Shown here: positions 1-8,091 of the stretch, one piece after another
Layout of the letters: every line of letters begins with the position of its first letter
Position numbering within the stretch: position 1 is the first letter of the stretch
Assembly (NCBI RefSeq): GCF_029855125.1
Contig: NZ_CP123229.1
Span: forward strand, 3,144,501-3,208,500
Direction of reading: 5' to 3'
From: Methylocapsa sp. D3K7
GTDB taxonomy: Bacteria > Pseudomonadota > Alphaproteobacteria > Rhizobiales > Beijerinckiaceae
Length of the DNA: 64,000 nucleotides
Made by a program: the position numbers and the translations under genes
Notes under the pieces: generated by a model
What the model was told of the DNA's origin: nothing
Seen by the model: the letters and a program-made list of their open reading frames with translations, nothing else
Databases searched by the model: none

Positions 1-738
1 GTTGCGCGGCGGAAAGCGGGCGATCCGGCGTTTGCCCGCTTTGTGGCGCAAAATATCGCCGCGCACAAAACACCGGGCTATGCGATCGTCAATGTCTCCT
101 TGAAACCCATCGGCGGCATTCCAGGCGATGCCAGCGCCGATGAGATGGACGCGATTGCCGGCCTCGCCGAGGAATTTTCAGCTGATGAGATCAGAGTCGC
201 TCATGAACAGAACCTTGTTTTACCTTATGTCGCCCTAGATGATTTGCCCGAACTCTACGACCGCCTAGCAAGTCATGGTCTCGCCACCGCCAACACCGGC
301 CTTGTCACCGACATTATTTCTTGCCCGGGGCTCGATTTTTGCGCGCTGGCAACCGCCCGTTCGATTCCCATCGCGCAGCGCATTTCAGAGCGGTTCGGCG
401 ATGGCGCACGGGCGCGGGACATCGGCGAGTTGAAGATCAATATTTCTGGCTGCATCAACGCCTGCGGACATCACCATGTCGGCCATATCGGCATTCTTGG
501 ATTGGAGAAGTCCGGTGCCGAGGCCTATCAGATCACTCTTGGCGGCTCGGCCGACGAGCTTTGCAATGTCGGGACACTCACCGGCCGTGGTTTTTCTTCC
601 GAGGATGTTGTCGATGCCGTCGAGACCGTTGTTGATACATATTTGAAATACCGTGCGAACCCGGCGGAGGATTTTCTGGCGGCCTACCGGAGGATCGGGA
701 TGGCGCCGTTCAAGGAGGCGCTTTATGGCCGGGAATGA
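1..738 (+). CDS. cysI: Sulfite/nitrite reductase, hemoprotein C-terminal part (5' end outside window)
   Basis: The frame is open from base 1, so this is the last 245 residues of a longer protein. It carries the siroheme/[4Fe-4S] ligand pattern of the nitrite/sulfite reductase family: CPGLDFC followed by SGCINACGHHHVGHIGILG, i.e. a C-x5-C pair and a C-x3-C pair. Enzymes of this family reduce sulfite to sulfide (or nitrite to ammonia) in the cytoplasm. Sulfite is the likely substrate because the stop codon overlaps the start of cysH by 14 bases and a DUF934 gene follows, the usual sulfate-assimilation cluster. The family and cluster are clear; the exact class (CysI versus NirA-like) cannot be settled without the N-terminal half. 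Confidence 0.9.
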   Translation, partial: VARRKAGDPAFARFVAQNIAAHKTPGYAIVNVSLKPIGGIPGDASADEMDAIAGLAEEFSADEIRVAHEQNLVLPYVALDDLPELYDRLASHGLATANTGLVTDIISCPGLDFCALATARSIPIAQRISERFGDGARARDIGELKINISGCINACGHHHVGHIGILGLEKSGAEAYQITLGGSADELCNVGTLTGRGFSSEDVVDAVETVVDTYLKYRANPAEDFLAAYRRIGMAPFKEALYGRE

Positions 739-1459
739 GGCTGCCATCCTTGAAGCTTCTGAAAAAGCGCCGCGGCTTAATGCTGCTTTGGCGGGACTGG
801 AAACGGCCGAATTTCTGCGTGTCGTGATCAAGGATCTTTTTCCGGATCGCATCGCGCTCGTCTCGAGTTTTGGCGCCGATTCTGCTGTGCTGCTCCATAT
901 GGTTGCACAAATCGACAAAGCGACGCCGGTGTTGTTCATCGACACACGGGTTTTGTTCGAGGAAACGCTCGCCTATCGGGATGAACTCGTCGCCCATCTT
1001 GGTCTTGAAAAGGTAATTTCCATAGGCCCCAAACCGGCGTTGCTTGCCGCGGAGGACCCTGAAAATTTCCTTTGGGCGAGCAATCCCGACCGCTGTTGCG
1101 AAATCCGCAAGGTGCTGCCCTTGGCGGAAGCGCTCGAAGGTTATGATGCGTGGATCACAGGCCGCAAGCGGTTTCAGGCACAATCACGCGGGGAACTGGC
1201 CTTGCTCGAATCCGAAGGCGGGCGCATCAAAGTCAATCCGCTCGCCCATTGGCCGGCGGTCAAGATTCTGGATTATCTCGATGCCTTCGACTTGCCACAC
1301 CATCCGCTCGTGGACAAAGGTTTTCTGTCGATTGGGTGTATGCCTTGCACGTCGCCAGTAAAGCCTGGCGAAGATCCGCGTGCGGGACGCTGGCGCGGAA
1401 AGGCCAAAGTCGAATGCGGGCTTCACACTTTGCCGCTTTTTGCCGGCGCGGACATTTAA
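725..1459 (+). CDS. cysH: Phosphoadenylyl/adenylyl-sulfate reductase (thioredoxin-dependent)
   Basis: This 244-residue protein reduces APS or PAPS to sulfite. It has the PP-loop SSFGADSAV near residue 45, then DRCCEIRK with a double cysteine, GCMPCT, and the C-terminal catalytic ECGLH. The CC plus CxxC cysteines are the [4Fe-4S] ligands of the APS-reducing, plant/Pseudomonas-like branch, so APS is the more likely substrate, although the name CysH covers both. The ATG at 725 lies inside the end of the upstream reductase gene, which suggests translational coupling. A longer in-frame extension to 653 would only overlap cysI further and is not preferred. Confidence 0.93.
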   Translation: MAGNEAAILEASEKAPRLNAALAGLETAEFLRVVIKDLFPDRIALVSSFGADSAVLLHMVAQIDKATPVLFIDTRVLFEETLAYRDELVAHLGLEKVISIGPKPALLAAEDPENFLWASNPDRCCEIRKVLPLAEALEGYDAWITGRKRFQAQSRGELALLESEGGRIKVNPLAHWPAVKILDYLDAFDLPHHPLVDKGFLSIGCMPCTSPVKPGEDPRAGRWRGKAKVECGLHTLPLFAGADI

Positions 1460-1461
1460 CG

Positions 1462-1983
1462 ATGGCAATCTTCAAAGGTGATGGTTTTGTCGTGGACGAC
1501 TGGCGCTTTCTCACGCAAGCAGAAGAACTGCCGCCGGACGGTAAAATCATTCTGACGCTGCCGCAATGGCTGGCAATCCGTGCGTGGGTGCTTCATGATC
1601 GTCCGCTAGGCCTGCTCCTTGAACCGGGGGAGGTTTTAAAACCGGGGCACGATTTGCAGGCGATAGCGCCTGATTTTTCGCGGTTCGCGTTGATCGTGGT
1701 TGCGTTTCCCAAATTCACGGACGGACGCGGCTATTCGCTCGCCCGTCAGCTCCGCGGCGCCTATAAATATCAGGGCGAGCTACGGGCGCGCGGCGAGATA
1801 TTGTTCGACCAGTTGCAATTGCTTGCCCGCTGCGGCTTCGACAGTTTCGAGATTGAAGATGCGGTGACGATCCAATTGCTGGAAACGGGCCGCAGGCCCC
1901 GTATCAAGACTTTCTATCAACCCGCGCTCGGACCAGAAATTCCTGAGCGTACGAGACCCTGGGCGCGCCTGGCGGCAAATTGA
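1462..1983 (+). CDS. DUF934 family protein of the sulfate-assimilation operon
   Basis: A 173-residue protein starting at an ATG two bases after the cysH stop. It matches the DUF934 family as I know it: a central FALIVVAFPKFTDGRGYS segment, then ARQLRGAYKYQGELRARG and a C-terminal region with an FDSFE motif. DUF934 proteins are small cytoplasmic proteins almost always encoded beside cysI/cysH. They are often annotated as putative oxidoreductases, but I see no cofactor motif. The context implies a supporting role in sulfite reduction. A longer reading frame extends upstream through cysH and is out-of-frame noise there. Confidence 0.85.
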   Translation: MAIFKGDGFVVDDWRFLTQAEELPPDGKIILTLPQWLAIRAWVLHDRPLGLLLEPGEVLKPGHDLQAIAPDFSRFALIVVAFPKFTDGRGYSLARQLRGAYKYQGELRARGEILFDQLQLLARCGFDSFEIEDAVTIQLLETGRRPRIKTFYQPALGPEIPERTRPWARLAAN

Positions 1984-2013
1984 AGCCCTTGATCCCAGAT
2001 GGTTGTATGCTGC

Positions 2014-2409
2014 TCAACCGAACGAAAAATCGACAGACTTCGGTCTTTTCGGCCAGATTTCCGCCGAAGCTAGTTTTTGACCCGCGCGGCTTTCCTCCGG
2101 ATTTATGAGCGCCTGTAACTCCGAGGCAGGATCGTCAACATCTACGATCGGCTGCAAAATCGCCTGAAGTCCTGTCAGGATCGGCTGATCCGTGCGGTCC
2201 ATGATCGCGCGAAGGGCCTTTTTTTCCTGTTCGCCGACGCTCTTTTCGAATTCACGAACCGCGCGAGCCGCAAATGCGCCGACCGACAATCCAAACGTTT
2301 CGGCGGTGACACCGACCCTGCCCGCGAATTCGGACCCCAAAGATGCAACGGCTGCCTGGGCGACCTTTTCGTGCGAACACGTATGGATGATTTCAGCGAT
2401 CAAACACAT
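2014..2409 (-). CDS. Conserved hypothetical protein, 131 residues
   Basis: A cytoplasmic-looking protein without signal peptide or membrane segment, predicted helical with many Glu/Ala residues. It starts MCLIAEIIHTCSHEKVAQ and has a region AARAVREFEKSVGEQEKKA followed by an acidic DVDDPASELQALI stretch. A GGGAG-type ribosome binding site precedes the ATG at 2409. It is convergent with the sulfate genes and ends 30 bases from the DUF934 stop. I do not recognise the family. GC content and codon use match the neighbours, which supports a real gene. Confidence 0.6.
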   Translation of the reverse strand: MCLIAEIIHTCSHEKVAQAAVASLGSEFAGRVGVTAETFGLSVGAFAARAVREFEKSVGEQEKKALRAIMDRTDQPILTGLQAILQPIVDVDDPASELQALINPEESRAGQKLASAEIWPKRPKSVDFSFG

Positions 2410-3007
2410 AACAACTCCCTCGCTTCGCGGGCCTACGACGTTGAATACGAATAAGCGGCGGCGATACCCTTTCGTAAAAGGTTAACCTCAAGCTCCACAG
2501 ATTACTATTACTGACAACATAAATGATAAATCTAACACTGGCATGACGTCAACAAAGATATTCATGCTGCTTTGCAATAACTCTCACCGTTTGAGTTTAA
2601 AAGCACATCATCTCCTCGTGAAGAGATTCAAATCCTTGTGAATAGCTGTTCACGAATCGATTTGTTGACAATATACGATCAGTATATTTTTCTCAACCCA
2701 GCCCAGATAATTGAGAGCAAGGGAAAAAAATAGGAAATATAATTCCTTTACAGACGGATTCTTTGAAAACAATATTTTAAATTAAAGAAATTCTTAAATT
2801 CTTCGTTCCGCATACCATCAACAGAACTGTGATTTCTGATTTAATAAAGATGGCCACGCAGGCGCCGGAACTCACCAAATTGAGCATAGCCCGGGTCTCA
2901 CAGCCAAGCCCCGGCAAAGAGTTCACACTATTAAACGCGTAGTCCAAGCAAAAGTTCCCTATCTTCGCCTGCAATCAAACTGCGGAAAAGCTTAGCCAGC
3001 GCGGCCA
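2410..3007. other. AT-rich intergenic region, about 600 bases
   Basis: No convincing gene is seen. Bases from about 2470 to 2870 are strikingly AT-rich with many A/T runs, unlike the surrounding DNA. A 65-codon minus-strand frame at 2777-2974 has no recognisable family, ribosome binding site or coding-like composition. The region contains the promoter of the minus-strand gene ending at 2409 and lies downstream of the lipoprotein gene ending at 3008. It may hold regulatory sequence, an unrecognised small RNA or a decayed insertion. Confidence 0.5.
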
Positions 3008-4177
3008 TTATTGCGGCGGGGCGGCGGCGGGTGCCCCAGTCAATGGGGCGAGGGGCGTGGTGACAATTTTTGAATCGACGGGTCTGTCACCCAGCACGGC
3101 CTGAGTGTTGGCGTCCTGCGGCCGTGACGACGTAATTTGCGACGCGATCGTCCGTACCGCCTGCGGAGCGTCAGCGAAGGTTCCATGTTTGATCAGGCCT
3201 GTCGCCTCGGCCGACAAATCATAGGCCTTAACCCCAAGTTCGTCGAGCGCCGCCCGGTCAGTGGGGTTGTTGAGATCGAGTCCGCCCAGGCGCGGCCTGT
3301 CTCCGGCAAGTGTCCGAGCAATGGAGAGCGCCCGATCGTTGGATGCGACGAGAACCGAGACATGCGAGGCATCAAGCCGCGCCAATTGCTGCCGGAAGAC
3401 ATTCAAGTCAATGTCAGGCGCGGCAAGCATGACGTCGCCGAGCTTGCCGTTAAGGTCTGGGCTTCCGGAAATCGCATTTTCCCGCAAGGCTTCCATGGCG
3501 AGCCAGGCGCCCATGGAATGCGCCAGAACATGGACGCGGCCAACGTCAGGTAATTCGGCAACCCGGTGAATAAGCTTGGTCAAGGCGTCGCGGGAGGTGG
3601 TCGCATTCTCCTTGGCGGCACCGTAATCGAGAAGACTTCCTGCCGCTGGCCAGGTGTAAAGGATAACGACGCCGCCGAAACGCCCATCAGCGGCAATCTG
3701 AGCGAGACGGAAACGCGCTTCATCATAGCTCGTGTTGAAGCCATGGACATAGATAAGAACATCGCGATTCGAGCCGATGCGCCCGGAAATATGGCTGGCG
3801 AGTTCGCTGAAAAACTCGTTTTCATCGAGCACCCGGCGGCTGACGGCGACGAAGTGTTTTTGCGGATCTTCCGATCCGAACGAAGGCCGCTCCACCTTGC
3901 CTGGTGTATGATCCGGCGGAACGCCGATCTGCTGCAAGGAAAACCGCGCGCCGCCTTCGACGGCGGTTTCGTTCGAGGCACCGTGTTCGCCCTTGCGGGT
4001 TGAGGCGACAAACATCGCGACCGAGTGTGGCTCCGCCGCGGGCTCGCTGACCCCTGATAGGCCCATCGACGCGCAGCCAGCGACAAGGATCATGGCACCA
4101 CCCGCGACCATGCAACAGAACAGCCGCACGAAATGCGGCCGCTCCGGGGACAGGTGACGCCGGCAAATGCGAGGCAT
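3008..4177 (-). CDS. Lipoprotein alpha/beta hydrolase (DUF900 family esterase)
   Basis: A 389-residue protein with an N-terminal hydrophobic stretch ending in a lipobox, LVAGC, so it is probably a lipid-anchored envelope protein. The hydrolase fold follows: DVLIYVHGFNTSYDEA supplies the oxyanion-hole region, and AHSMGAW is the GxSxG-type nucleophile motif with the catalytic serine. A short Pro/Ala-rich tail ends the protein. Family members are uncharacterised hydrolases; the substrate is unknown. I chose the ATG at 4177; an in-frame TTG at 4207 would add ten residues before the signal sequence. Divergently transcribed from the pyroglutamyl-peptidase gene. Confidence 0.82.
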   Translation of the reverse strand: MPRICRRHLSPERPHFVRLFCCMVAGGAMILVAGCASMGLSGVSEPAAEPHSVAMFVASTRKGEHGASNETAVEGGARFSLQQIGVPPDHTPGKVERPSFGSEDPQKHFVAVSRRVLDENEFFSELASHISGRIGSNRDVLIYVHGFNTSYDEARFRLAQIAADGRFGGVVILYTWPAAGSLLDYGAAKENATTSRDALTKLIHRVAELPDVGRVHVLAHSMGAWLAMEALRENAISGSPDLNGKLGDVMLAAPDIDLNVFRQQLARLDASHVSVLVASNDRALSIARTLAGDRPRLGGLDLNNPTDRAALDELGVKAYDLSAEATGLIKHGTFADAPQAVRTIASQITSSRPQDANTQAVLGDRPVDSKIVTTPLAPLTGAPAAAPPQ

Positions 4178-4359
4178 GTTTTCTCGTGACGTCGCGCTTG
4201 GGTTCAAGTTTGTTCCTAAATACTGGGGACACCACGATTTTAAAGGATGCGGCGACCCTTGCTCTCAAGGACAAGGTGGGCATCGTACATGCGGCTTTCC
4301 AGGCACCCCCCTTGTCGCCGCCAAAAATGTCGGTAATGCGACCGTTGCGGGGGAAACCG

Positions 4360-5088
4360 ATGAAACCTGGGGTGCCTGTGAAAGCTTGGCCATTGCGCAT
4401 TCTCGTGACCGGTTTCGGCGGCTTTCCGGGGGCTCGCGACAACCCGACGGCGCGGCTCATCCGCGCGCTCGTAAATCATAAAGCAAGGCTAGCGCGCCTC
4501 GGCATCGCGCTCGACGTTGCGCTCCTGCCAGTTCATTTTGCGGGAGCCGCGCAACAACTCGAAGACCTCGAGAGGTCGCTTCATCCTGACGCTATATTGC
4601 ATTTCGGTCTGGCCGCGCGCCGGAAATACCTCAGCGTTGAGACGCGGGCGCTGAACCGTGTGAGCCTGCTTCACTCCGACACGTCTGGCGCCCGTGCGTC
4701 ATGCCAGGTCATCGTTGCCGGTGCAGTTCATTCCAAGCGCGCCACTTTTCCGGCCTGCCAAATCGAAGCCGCGCTGCGCCGGGCCAGCTTTCATGCCCGT
4801 TTGTCGGTCAATGCTGGCGATTATGTCTGTAACGAGGTGCTTTATCTGTCGCTGTCGCGCTCACAGGCCCGCGCGATCGGATTCTTCCATGTGCCGCGGC
4901 TCGCACGCCTTGACCGGCCAAAAAAGACGTCACGAGACCGTTGCGCACATCTCGCCGGTCTGACCCGCGCCGCCCTGATCGCGATTCTCGTCACCGCCCG
5001 AAATCTCCGCCCGCATCTTTTGCACCACGATTTTGTGAAGCGGCCACGCGTGAGCTCGGCGCTTGACCTCGCGCGATCGATGACCTAG
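4360..5088 (+). CDS. pcp: Pyrrolidone-carboxylate (pyroglutamyl) peptidase-like protein, family C15
   Basis: A 242-residue cytoplasmic cysteine peptidase that would remove N-terminal pyroglutamate. The N-terminus has the family strand-loop ILVTGFGGFPGARDNPT. The catalytic triad is visible: Glu94 in ETRALN, Cys157 in GDYVCNEVLY and His177 in FFHVPRL. The start at 4360 is supported by a GGGGG stretch 6-7 bases upstream; two earlier in-frame ATGs (4327, 4336) are less well placed. The C-terminus is slightly longer than the usual roughly 215 residues. It is followed after nine bases by a TerC gene, probably co-transcribed. Confidence 0.85.
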   Translation: MKPGVPVKAWPLRILVTGFGGFPGARDNPTARLIRALVNHKARLARLGIALDVALLPVHFAGAAQQLEDLERSLHPDAILHFGLAARRKYLSVETRALNRVSLLHSDTSGARASCQVIVAGAVHSKRATFPACQIEAALRRASFHARLSVNAGDYVCNEVLYLSLSRSQARAIGFFHVPRLARLDRPKKTSRDRCAHLAGLTRAALIAILVTARNLRPHLLHHDFVKRPRVSSALDLARSMT

Positions 5089-5097
5089 CTCCACACC

Positions 5098-5775
5098 ATG
5101 GACCTTGCCTTGCCGGCCGCGTGGCTACCGCTGCTCGAGATTATCTGGATCGATCTTCTCCTCTCGGGCGATAATGCCGTTGTGATCGCGCTGGCCTGCC
5201 GGTCGCTGCCCAAACGGCAACGCATGCTGGGGATCACGCTCGGGTCCGGCGTTGCGATCGCGTTGCGCGTCATCTTTACACTTTTGGTCGTTGAATTGCT
5301 CGGCCTTCCATTCGTGAAGATCGTCGGCGGGATTTTGCTCTTTTGGATCGCCATCCAACTGGCGAGCGAGGACGAGCCACAAAAAAAGCCGGTGCGAGAA
5401 GCGGCGTCCTTGTGGTCCGCCATCCGAATCATTGTCGTGGCGGACGCCATCATGTCGCTCGACAATATGATGGCGATCGCCGCCGCGGCGAAGGGCTCGA
5501 AGCTTTTGATCCTGTTCGGTCTCGCTCTCTCGATTCCATTAATCATCTTCGGGTCCGCGCTCGTGCTTGCGCTGCTGAACCGGTTTCCGCTGCTTGTCTG
5601 GGCGGGTGCGGCACTGCTTGGCTGGATTGCCGGGGATCTTCTGACCACCGATCCCATGCTCGCCAGCTGGCTCCGCCCGCGCTGGCCAGACTATGACACC
5701 TGGGACGGCCCAATCGGGGCGGCGCTTGTGTTTGCGATCACGATGCTCGGCCGCTGGCGGCGATCGACCAGCTGA
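5098..5775 (+). CDS. TerC/YjbE family integral membrane protein
   Basis: A 225-residue protein with about seven hydrophobic segments. Two internally repeated acidic motifs within membrane helices are typical of TerC proteins: LLSGDNAVVIAL near residue 22 and DAIMSLDNMMAIA near residue 115. The family includes manganese exporters and proteins linked to tellurite resistance and metallation of exported enzymes, so divalent metal export is plausible but not proven. It starts nine bases after pcp. A 44-bp palindrome begins immediately after its stop codon. Confidence 0.88.
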   Translation: MDLALPAAWLPLLEIIWIDLLLSGDNAVVIALACRSLPKRQRMLGITLGSGVAIALRVIFTLLVVELLGLPFVKIVGGILLFWIAIQLASEDEPQKKPVREAASLWSAIRIIVVADAIMSLDNMMAIAAAAKGSKLLILFGLALSIPLIIFGSALVLALLNRFPLLVWAGAALLGWIAGDLLTTDPMLASWLRPRWPDYDTWDGPIGAALVFAITMLGRWRRSTS

Positions 5776-5776
5776 G

Positions 5777-5820
5777 CAATCGTACCAAAATGTTTCACGT
5801 GAAACGATTTGGTACGATTG
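5777..5820. repeat. 44-bp near-perfect palindrome with parS-like core (copy 1)
   Basis: The two 22-base halves match at 20 of 22 positions around a centre between 5798 and 5799. The core at 5791-5806, TGTTTCACGTGAAACG, differs from the widely conserved ParB-binding parS site (TGTTTCACGTGAAACA) only at the last base. The outer arms read CAATCGTACCAAA and its complement. A second copy at 42627-42670 matches at 41 of 44 positions. It begins right after the TerC stop and could also fold as an RNA hairpin, but no T-run follows. A role in chromosome segregation is an inference from the core. Confidence 0.75.
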
Positions 5821-5930
5821 GAGCATCAAAAAACGCAAGTCTCCCCCACGTAAATCGACTTGAAGCATGTACGATCTCTGAGCGGATCGGTCCGATAGGC
5901 CATGGCCGGCCGCAATCACGGGCGCGTCGG

Positions 5931-5958
5931 GGAACCTTTCGCCTGCCGCCGCATCTAA
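5931..5958 (+). promoter_or_regulatory. Probable RpoE/ECF-type promoter of the ECF sigma gene
   Basis: GGAAC at 5931-5935 (in GGGAACCTTTC) and ATCTAA at 5953-5958 are separated by 17 bases, resembling the RpoE-type pattern GGAACTT / TCTAA. The same two boxes with the same spacing occur at 7461-7488. The position 19 bases before the sigma gene start suggests autoregulation. Confidence 0.65.
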
Positions 5959-5977
5959 CCGGTTGAAAGGAACCACT

Positions 5978-6664
5978 ATGAGACCAGTGCCCGCGCCAAA
6001 TATCGCCTCCCCTTCCGGCGATGCCGAACTCGTCCGGCGGGCTCTTGGCCGTGACGACGCGGCATTCCGCACCATTATGGAGCGGTATAACCGCCGCCTG
6101 TACCGGATCGCGCGCGGTATTTTGCGCAACGAAAGCGAAGCCGAAGACGCCGTCCAGGAAGCCTATGTCAAAGCGTTTGCCCATCTTGGCAGCTTTCGCG
6201 GTGATGCAAGTCTGGCGACATGGCTTTCCCGAATCACCATGAACGAAGCGTTGGGGCGGCTGCGGCGCCAACGTCCGGTCGTAGGCCTCGAAATTTTTGA
6301 AGCGCCACGCAGCCAGGCTGAGATCATCAAATTCCCTCAAATGGGAACAAGCGGGGATCCGGAACGAACGATGGCGCAACGGGAAATTCTGCAGCTTGTC
6401 GAGCGGGCAACCGACAATTTGCCCGAGATCTTTCGAATCGTCTTCATGACGCGGGTCATCGAAGGCATGAGCGTCGAGGAAACCGCGAATCTCCTCGATC
6501 TCCCGCCGGACACGGTGAAGACCCGGCTGCATCGCGCGCGCAAACTCGTGCGCGAGGAACTCGACAAGCAAATCGGTCCCGTTCTGATGGACGCATTCCC
6601 ATTTGCCGGCAAGCGTTGCGAGCGCATGACCAATGCCGTGCTGCAGCGCCTCCTACTTCTGTGA
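5978..6664 (+). CDS. ECF (RpoE-like) RNA polymerase sigma factor
   Basis: A 228-residue group IV sigma factor. Region 2 is seen as AFRTIMERYNRRLYRIA and NESEAEDAVQEAYVKAF; region 4 as LPEIFRIVFMTRVIEGMS and the helix-turn-helix PPDTVKTRLHRARKLV. A C-terminal extension, FPFAGKRCERMTNAVLQRL, carries the only obvious cysteine and may be regulatory. The ATG at 5978 has GAAAGGAA just upstream, which favours it over the in-frame TTG at 5963. No anti-sigma gene lies next to it; folE follows. The putative promoter upstream implies it drives itself and the DUF4142-cupredoxin pair. The inducing signal is unknown. Confidence 0.92.
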   Translation: MRPVPAPNIASPSGDAELVRRALGRDDAAFRTIMERYNRRLYRIARGILRNESEAEDAVQEAYVKAFAHLGSFRGDASLATWLSRITMNEALGRLRRQRPVVGLEIFEAPRSQAEIIKFPQMGTSGDPERTMAQREILQLVERATDNLPEIFRIVFMTRVIEGMSVEETANLLDLPPDTVKTRLHRARKLVREELDKQIGPVLMDAFPFAGKRCERMTNAVLQRLLLL

Positions 6665-6763
6665 TAATTTCCAGGACCATTTCAACGCGCCATTCGTCGA
6701 ACGGGGCCGGCTTATCAGCAGCCCTCGTGCCGCTCCGGCGCCCTGCGAGAGGAGAGCAACTCA

Positions 6764-7381
6764 ATGAGTTCAAATGTGCATGCGCTGGAAGGGATCAGAC
6801 CCCTGCAGGCTGGGATCGACCGGCCTAACCGGGCTGATGTCGAAGCTGCGTTTCGAACTATTATTCGCTGGACCGGCGACGATCCAGAACGGGAAGGTTT
6901 GATCGAGACTCCCGCCCGCATGGCCCGCGCGTTCGAAGAGTTTTATGCCGGCTATGCCCAGGACCCAGTCGCATTTCTGCAAAAAACTTTCGAGGAAATC
7001 GAAGGTTATGACGAAATGATCGTGCTGCGCGGCATCCGCTTCGAAAGTCATTGTGAGCACCACATGGCGCCCATCATCGGCCACGCTTGGGTAGCTTATG
7101 TCCCAAACGGTCGTGTGGTTGGGATCAGCAAGCTCGCCCGCGTCGTTGAGGTTTATGCCAAGCGTCTGCAAATCCAGGAAAAGATGACGGCGCAAATCGC
7201 CAACTCGATCAGTGATGTCCTTAAACCTCAAGGCGTTGCGGTCACCATCAAGGCCTCGCATCACTGCATGACGACGCGTGGTGTGCATAAACCCGATTCA
7301 GATCTGGTCACCAGCTGCATGTTGGGCTGCTTCCGCGACAATCCGCTGACGCGCCAGGAATTCCTCAGCATGGCGGTTTGA
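6764..7381 (+). CDS. folE: GTP cyclohydrolase I
   Basis: Converts GTP to 7,8-dihydroneopterin triphosphate, the first step of tetrahydrofolate and other pteridine synthesis. The 205-residue protein has [21 protein letters not shown] and [12 protein letters not shown]; Cys97, His100 and Cys168 correspond to the zinc ligands of the family. Length is typical. The ATG is preceded by GAGAGGAGAG. It sits between an ECF sigma gene and that sigma factor's likely target operon, an unusual place for a folate gene; it may be read from its own promoter in the 99-base gap or by read-through. Confidence 0.96.
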   Translation: MSSNVHALEGIRPLQAGIDRPNRADVEAAFRTIIRWTGDDPEREGLIETPARMARAFEEFYAGYAQDPVAFLQKTFEEIEGYDEMIVLRGIRFESHCEHHMAPIIGHAWVAYVPNGRVVGISKLARVVEVYAKRLQIQEKMTAQIANSISDVLKPQGVAVTIKASHHCMTTRGVHKPDSDLVTSCMLGCFRDNPLTRQEFLSMAV

Positions 7382-7460
7382 GGCTTTGCCGGACTTGTGG
7401 TCAAGCCAAATCGTCTCGGAGAACCATTATTACCCAGCCAAAGCCATAATGCCTTTCCGG

Positions 7461-7488
7461 GAACTTTTCTGCCCACCAATCATCTAAC
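7461..7488 (+). promoter_or_regulatory. Probable RpoE/ECF-type promoter of the DUF4142-cupredoxin operon
   Basis: GGAAC at 7461-7465 (in GGGAACTTTTC) and ATCTAA at 7483-7488 have a 17-base spacer, the same arrangement as the promoter before the ECF sigma gene at 5931-5958. The spacers differ, so the match is not simply a duplicated block. This points to direct control of the following operon by that sigma factor. Confidence 0.65.
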
Positions 7489-7549
7489 AGGGGCAACACA
7501 AAAAGCCCGGACGTTTTGAGCGTCCCCTGGCAGAAGTTAGGAGCATGTC

Positions 7550-8074
7550 ATGCAAGTCCGATTGAGCGCGGCGATTGCCGCGACTTGTTTGCTAAGCGGC
7601 ATGGCCCTCGCACAAGGTGCGGCCAAGCCAACCGATCCACAGATCGCCCACATTGCTTACACGGCCGGAAAACTCGATATCGAGGCCGCCAAGAACGCCA
7701 TATCGAAATCCACCAACAAAGACGTGCGGGCCTTCGCCGAGGATATGGTGCGCGATCATGAGGCCGTGAACAAGCAAGCGCTCGAACTCGTTGCGAAACT
7801 CAAGGTCACACCGGAAGACAATGACACCAGCCGTGCCTTGACCAAGCAAGCGGCGGACAAACGGGTGGAGCTGTCAAAGCTCAATGGCGCCGATTTCGAT
7901 AAGGCCTATGTCGCGAATGAGGTTGCGTATCATAAAACGGTCAATGGTGCCCTTGCGACGACACTTATTCCGGACGCCAGCAATCCCGAACTTAAGAGTC
8001 TGCTGCAGACCGGCCTTAAAATCTTCCAAGGGCACGAAAAGCACGCCGAAACCGTTGAAGCCGCGCTAAAGTAA
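7550..8074 (+). CDS. Secreted DUF4142 family protein
   Basis: A 174-residue protein with a cleavable signal peptide (ends about residue 22 at MALAQG), so it is periplasmic. The mature part is helical and matches DUF4142 (ferritin-like four-helix bundle family): ISKSTNKDVRAFAEDMVRDH in the first helices and a C-terminal GLKIFQGHEKHAETVE. Family function is not established; members are repeatedly found with general-stress sigma factors. AGGAG seven bases before the ATG supports the start. It is co-transcribed with the cupredoxin gene 17 bases downstream. Confidence 0.88.
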   Translation: MQVRLSAAIAATCLLSGMALAQGAAKPTDPQIAHIAYTAGKLDIEAAKNAISKSTNKDVRAFAEDMVRDHEAVNKQALELVAKLKVTPEDNDTSRALTKQAADKRVELSKLNGADFDKAYVANEVAYHKTVNGALATTLIPDASNPELKSLLQTGLKIFQGHEKHAETVEAALK

Positions 8075-8091
8075 GACGCAAGGAGCTTCCT

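Noticed and set aside
2777..2974. 65-residue minus-strand frame in the AT-rich gap
   Set aside because: No ribosome binding site, family or coding-like composition.
4205..4240. GGAAC on the minus strand before the lipoprotein gene as a stress promoter
   Set aside because: The expected -10 sequence is not present at 16-18 bases.
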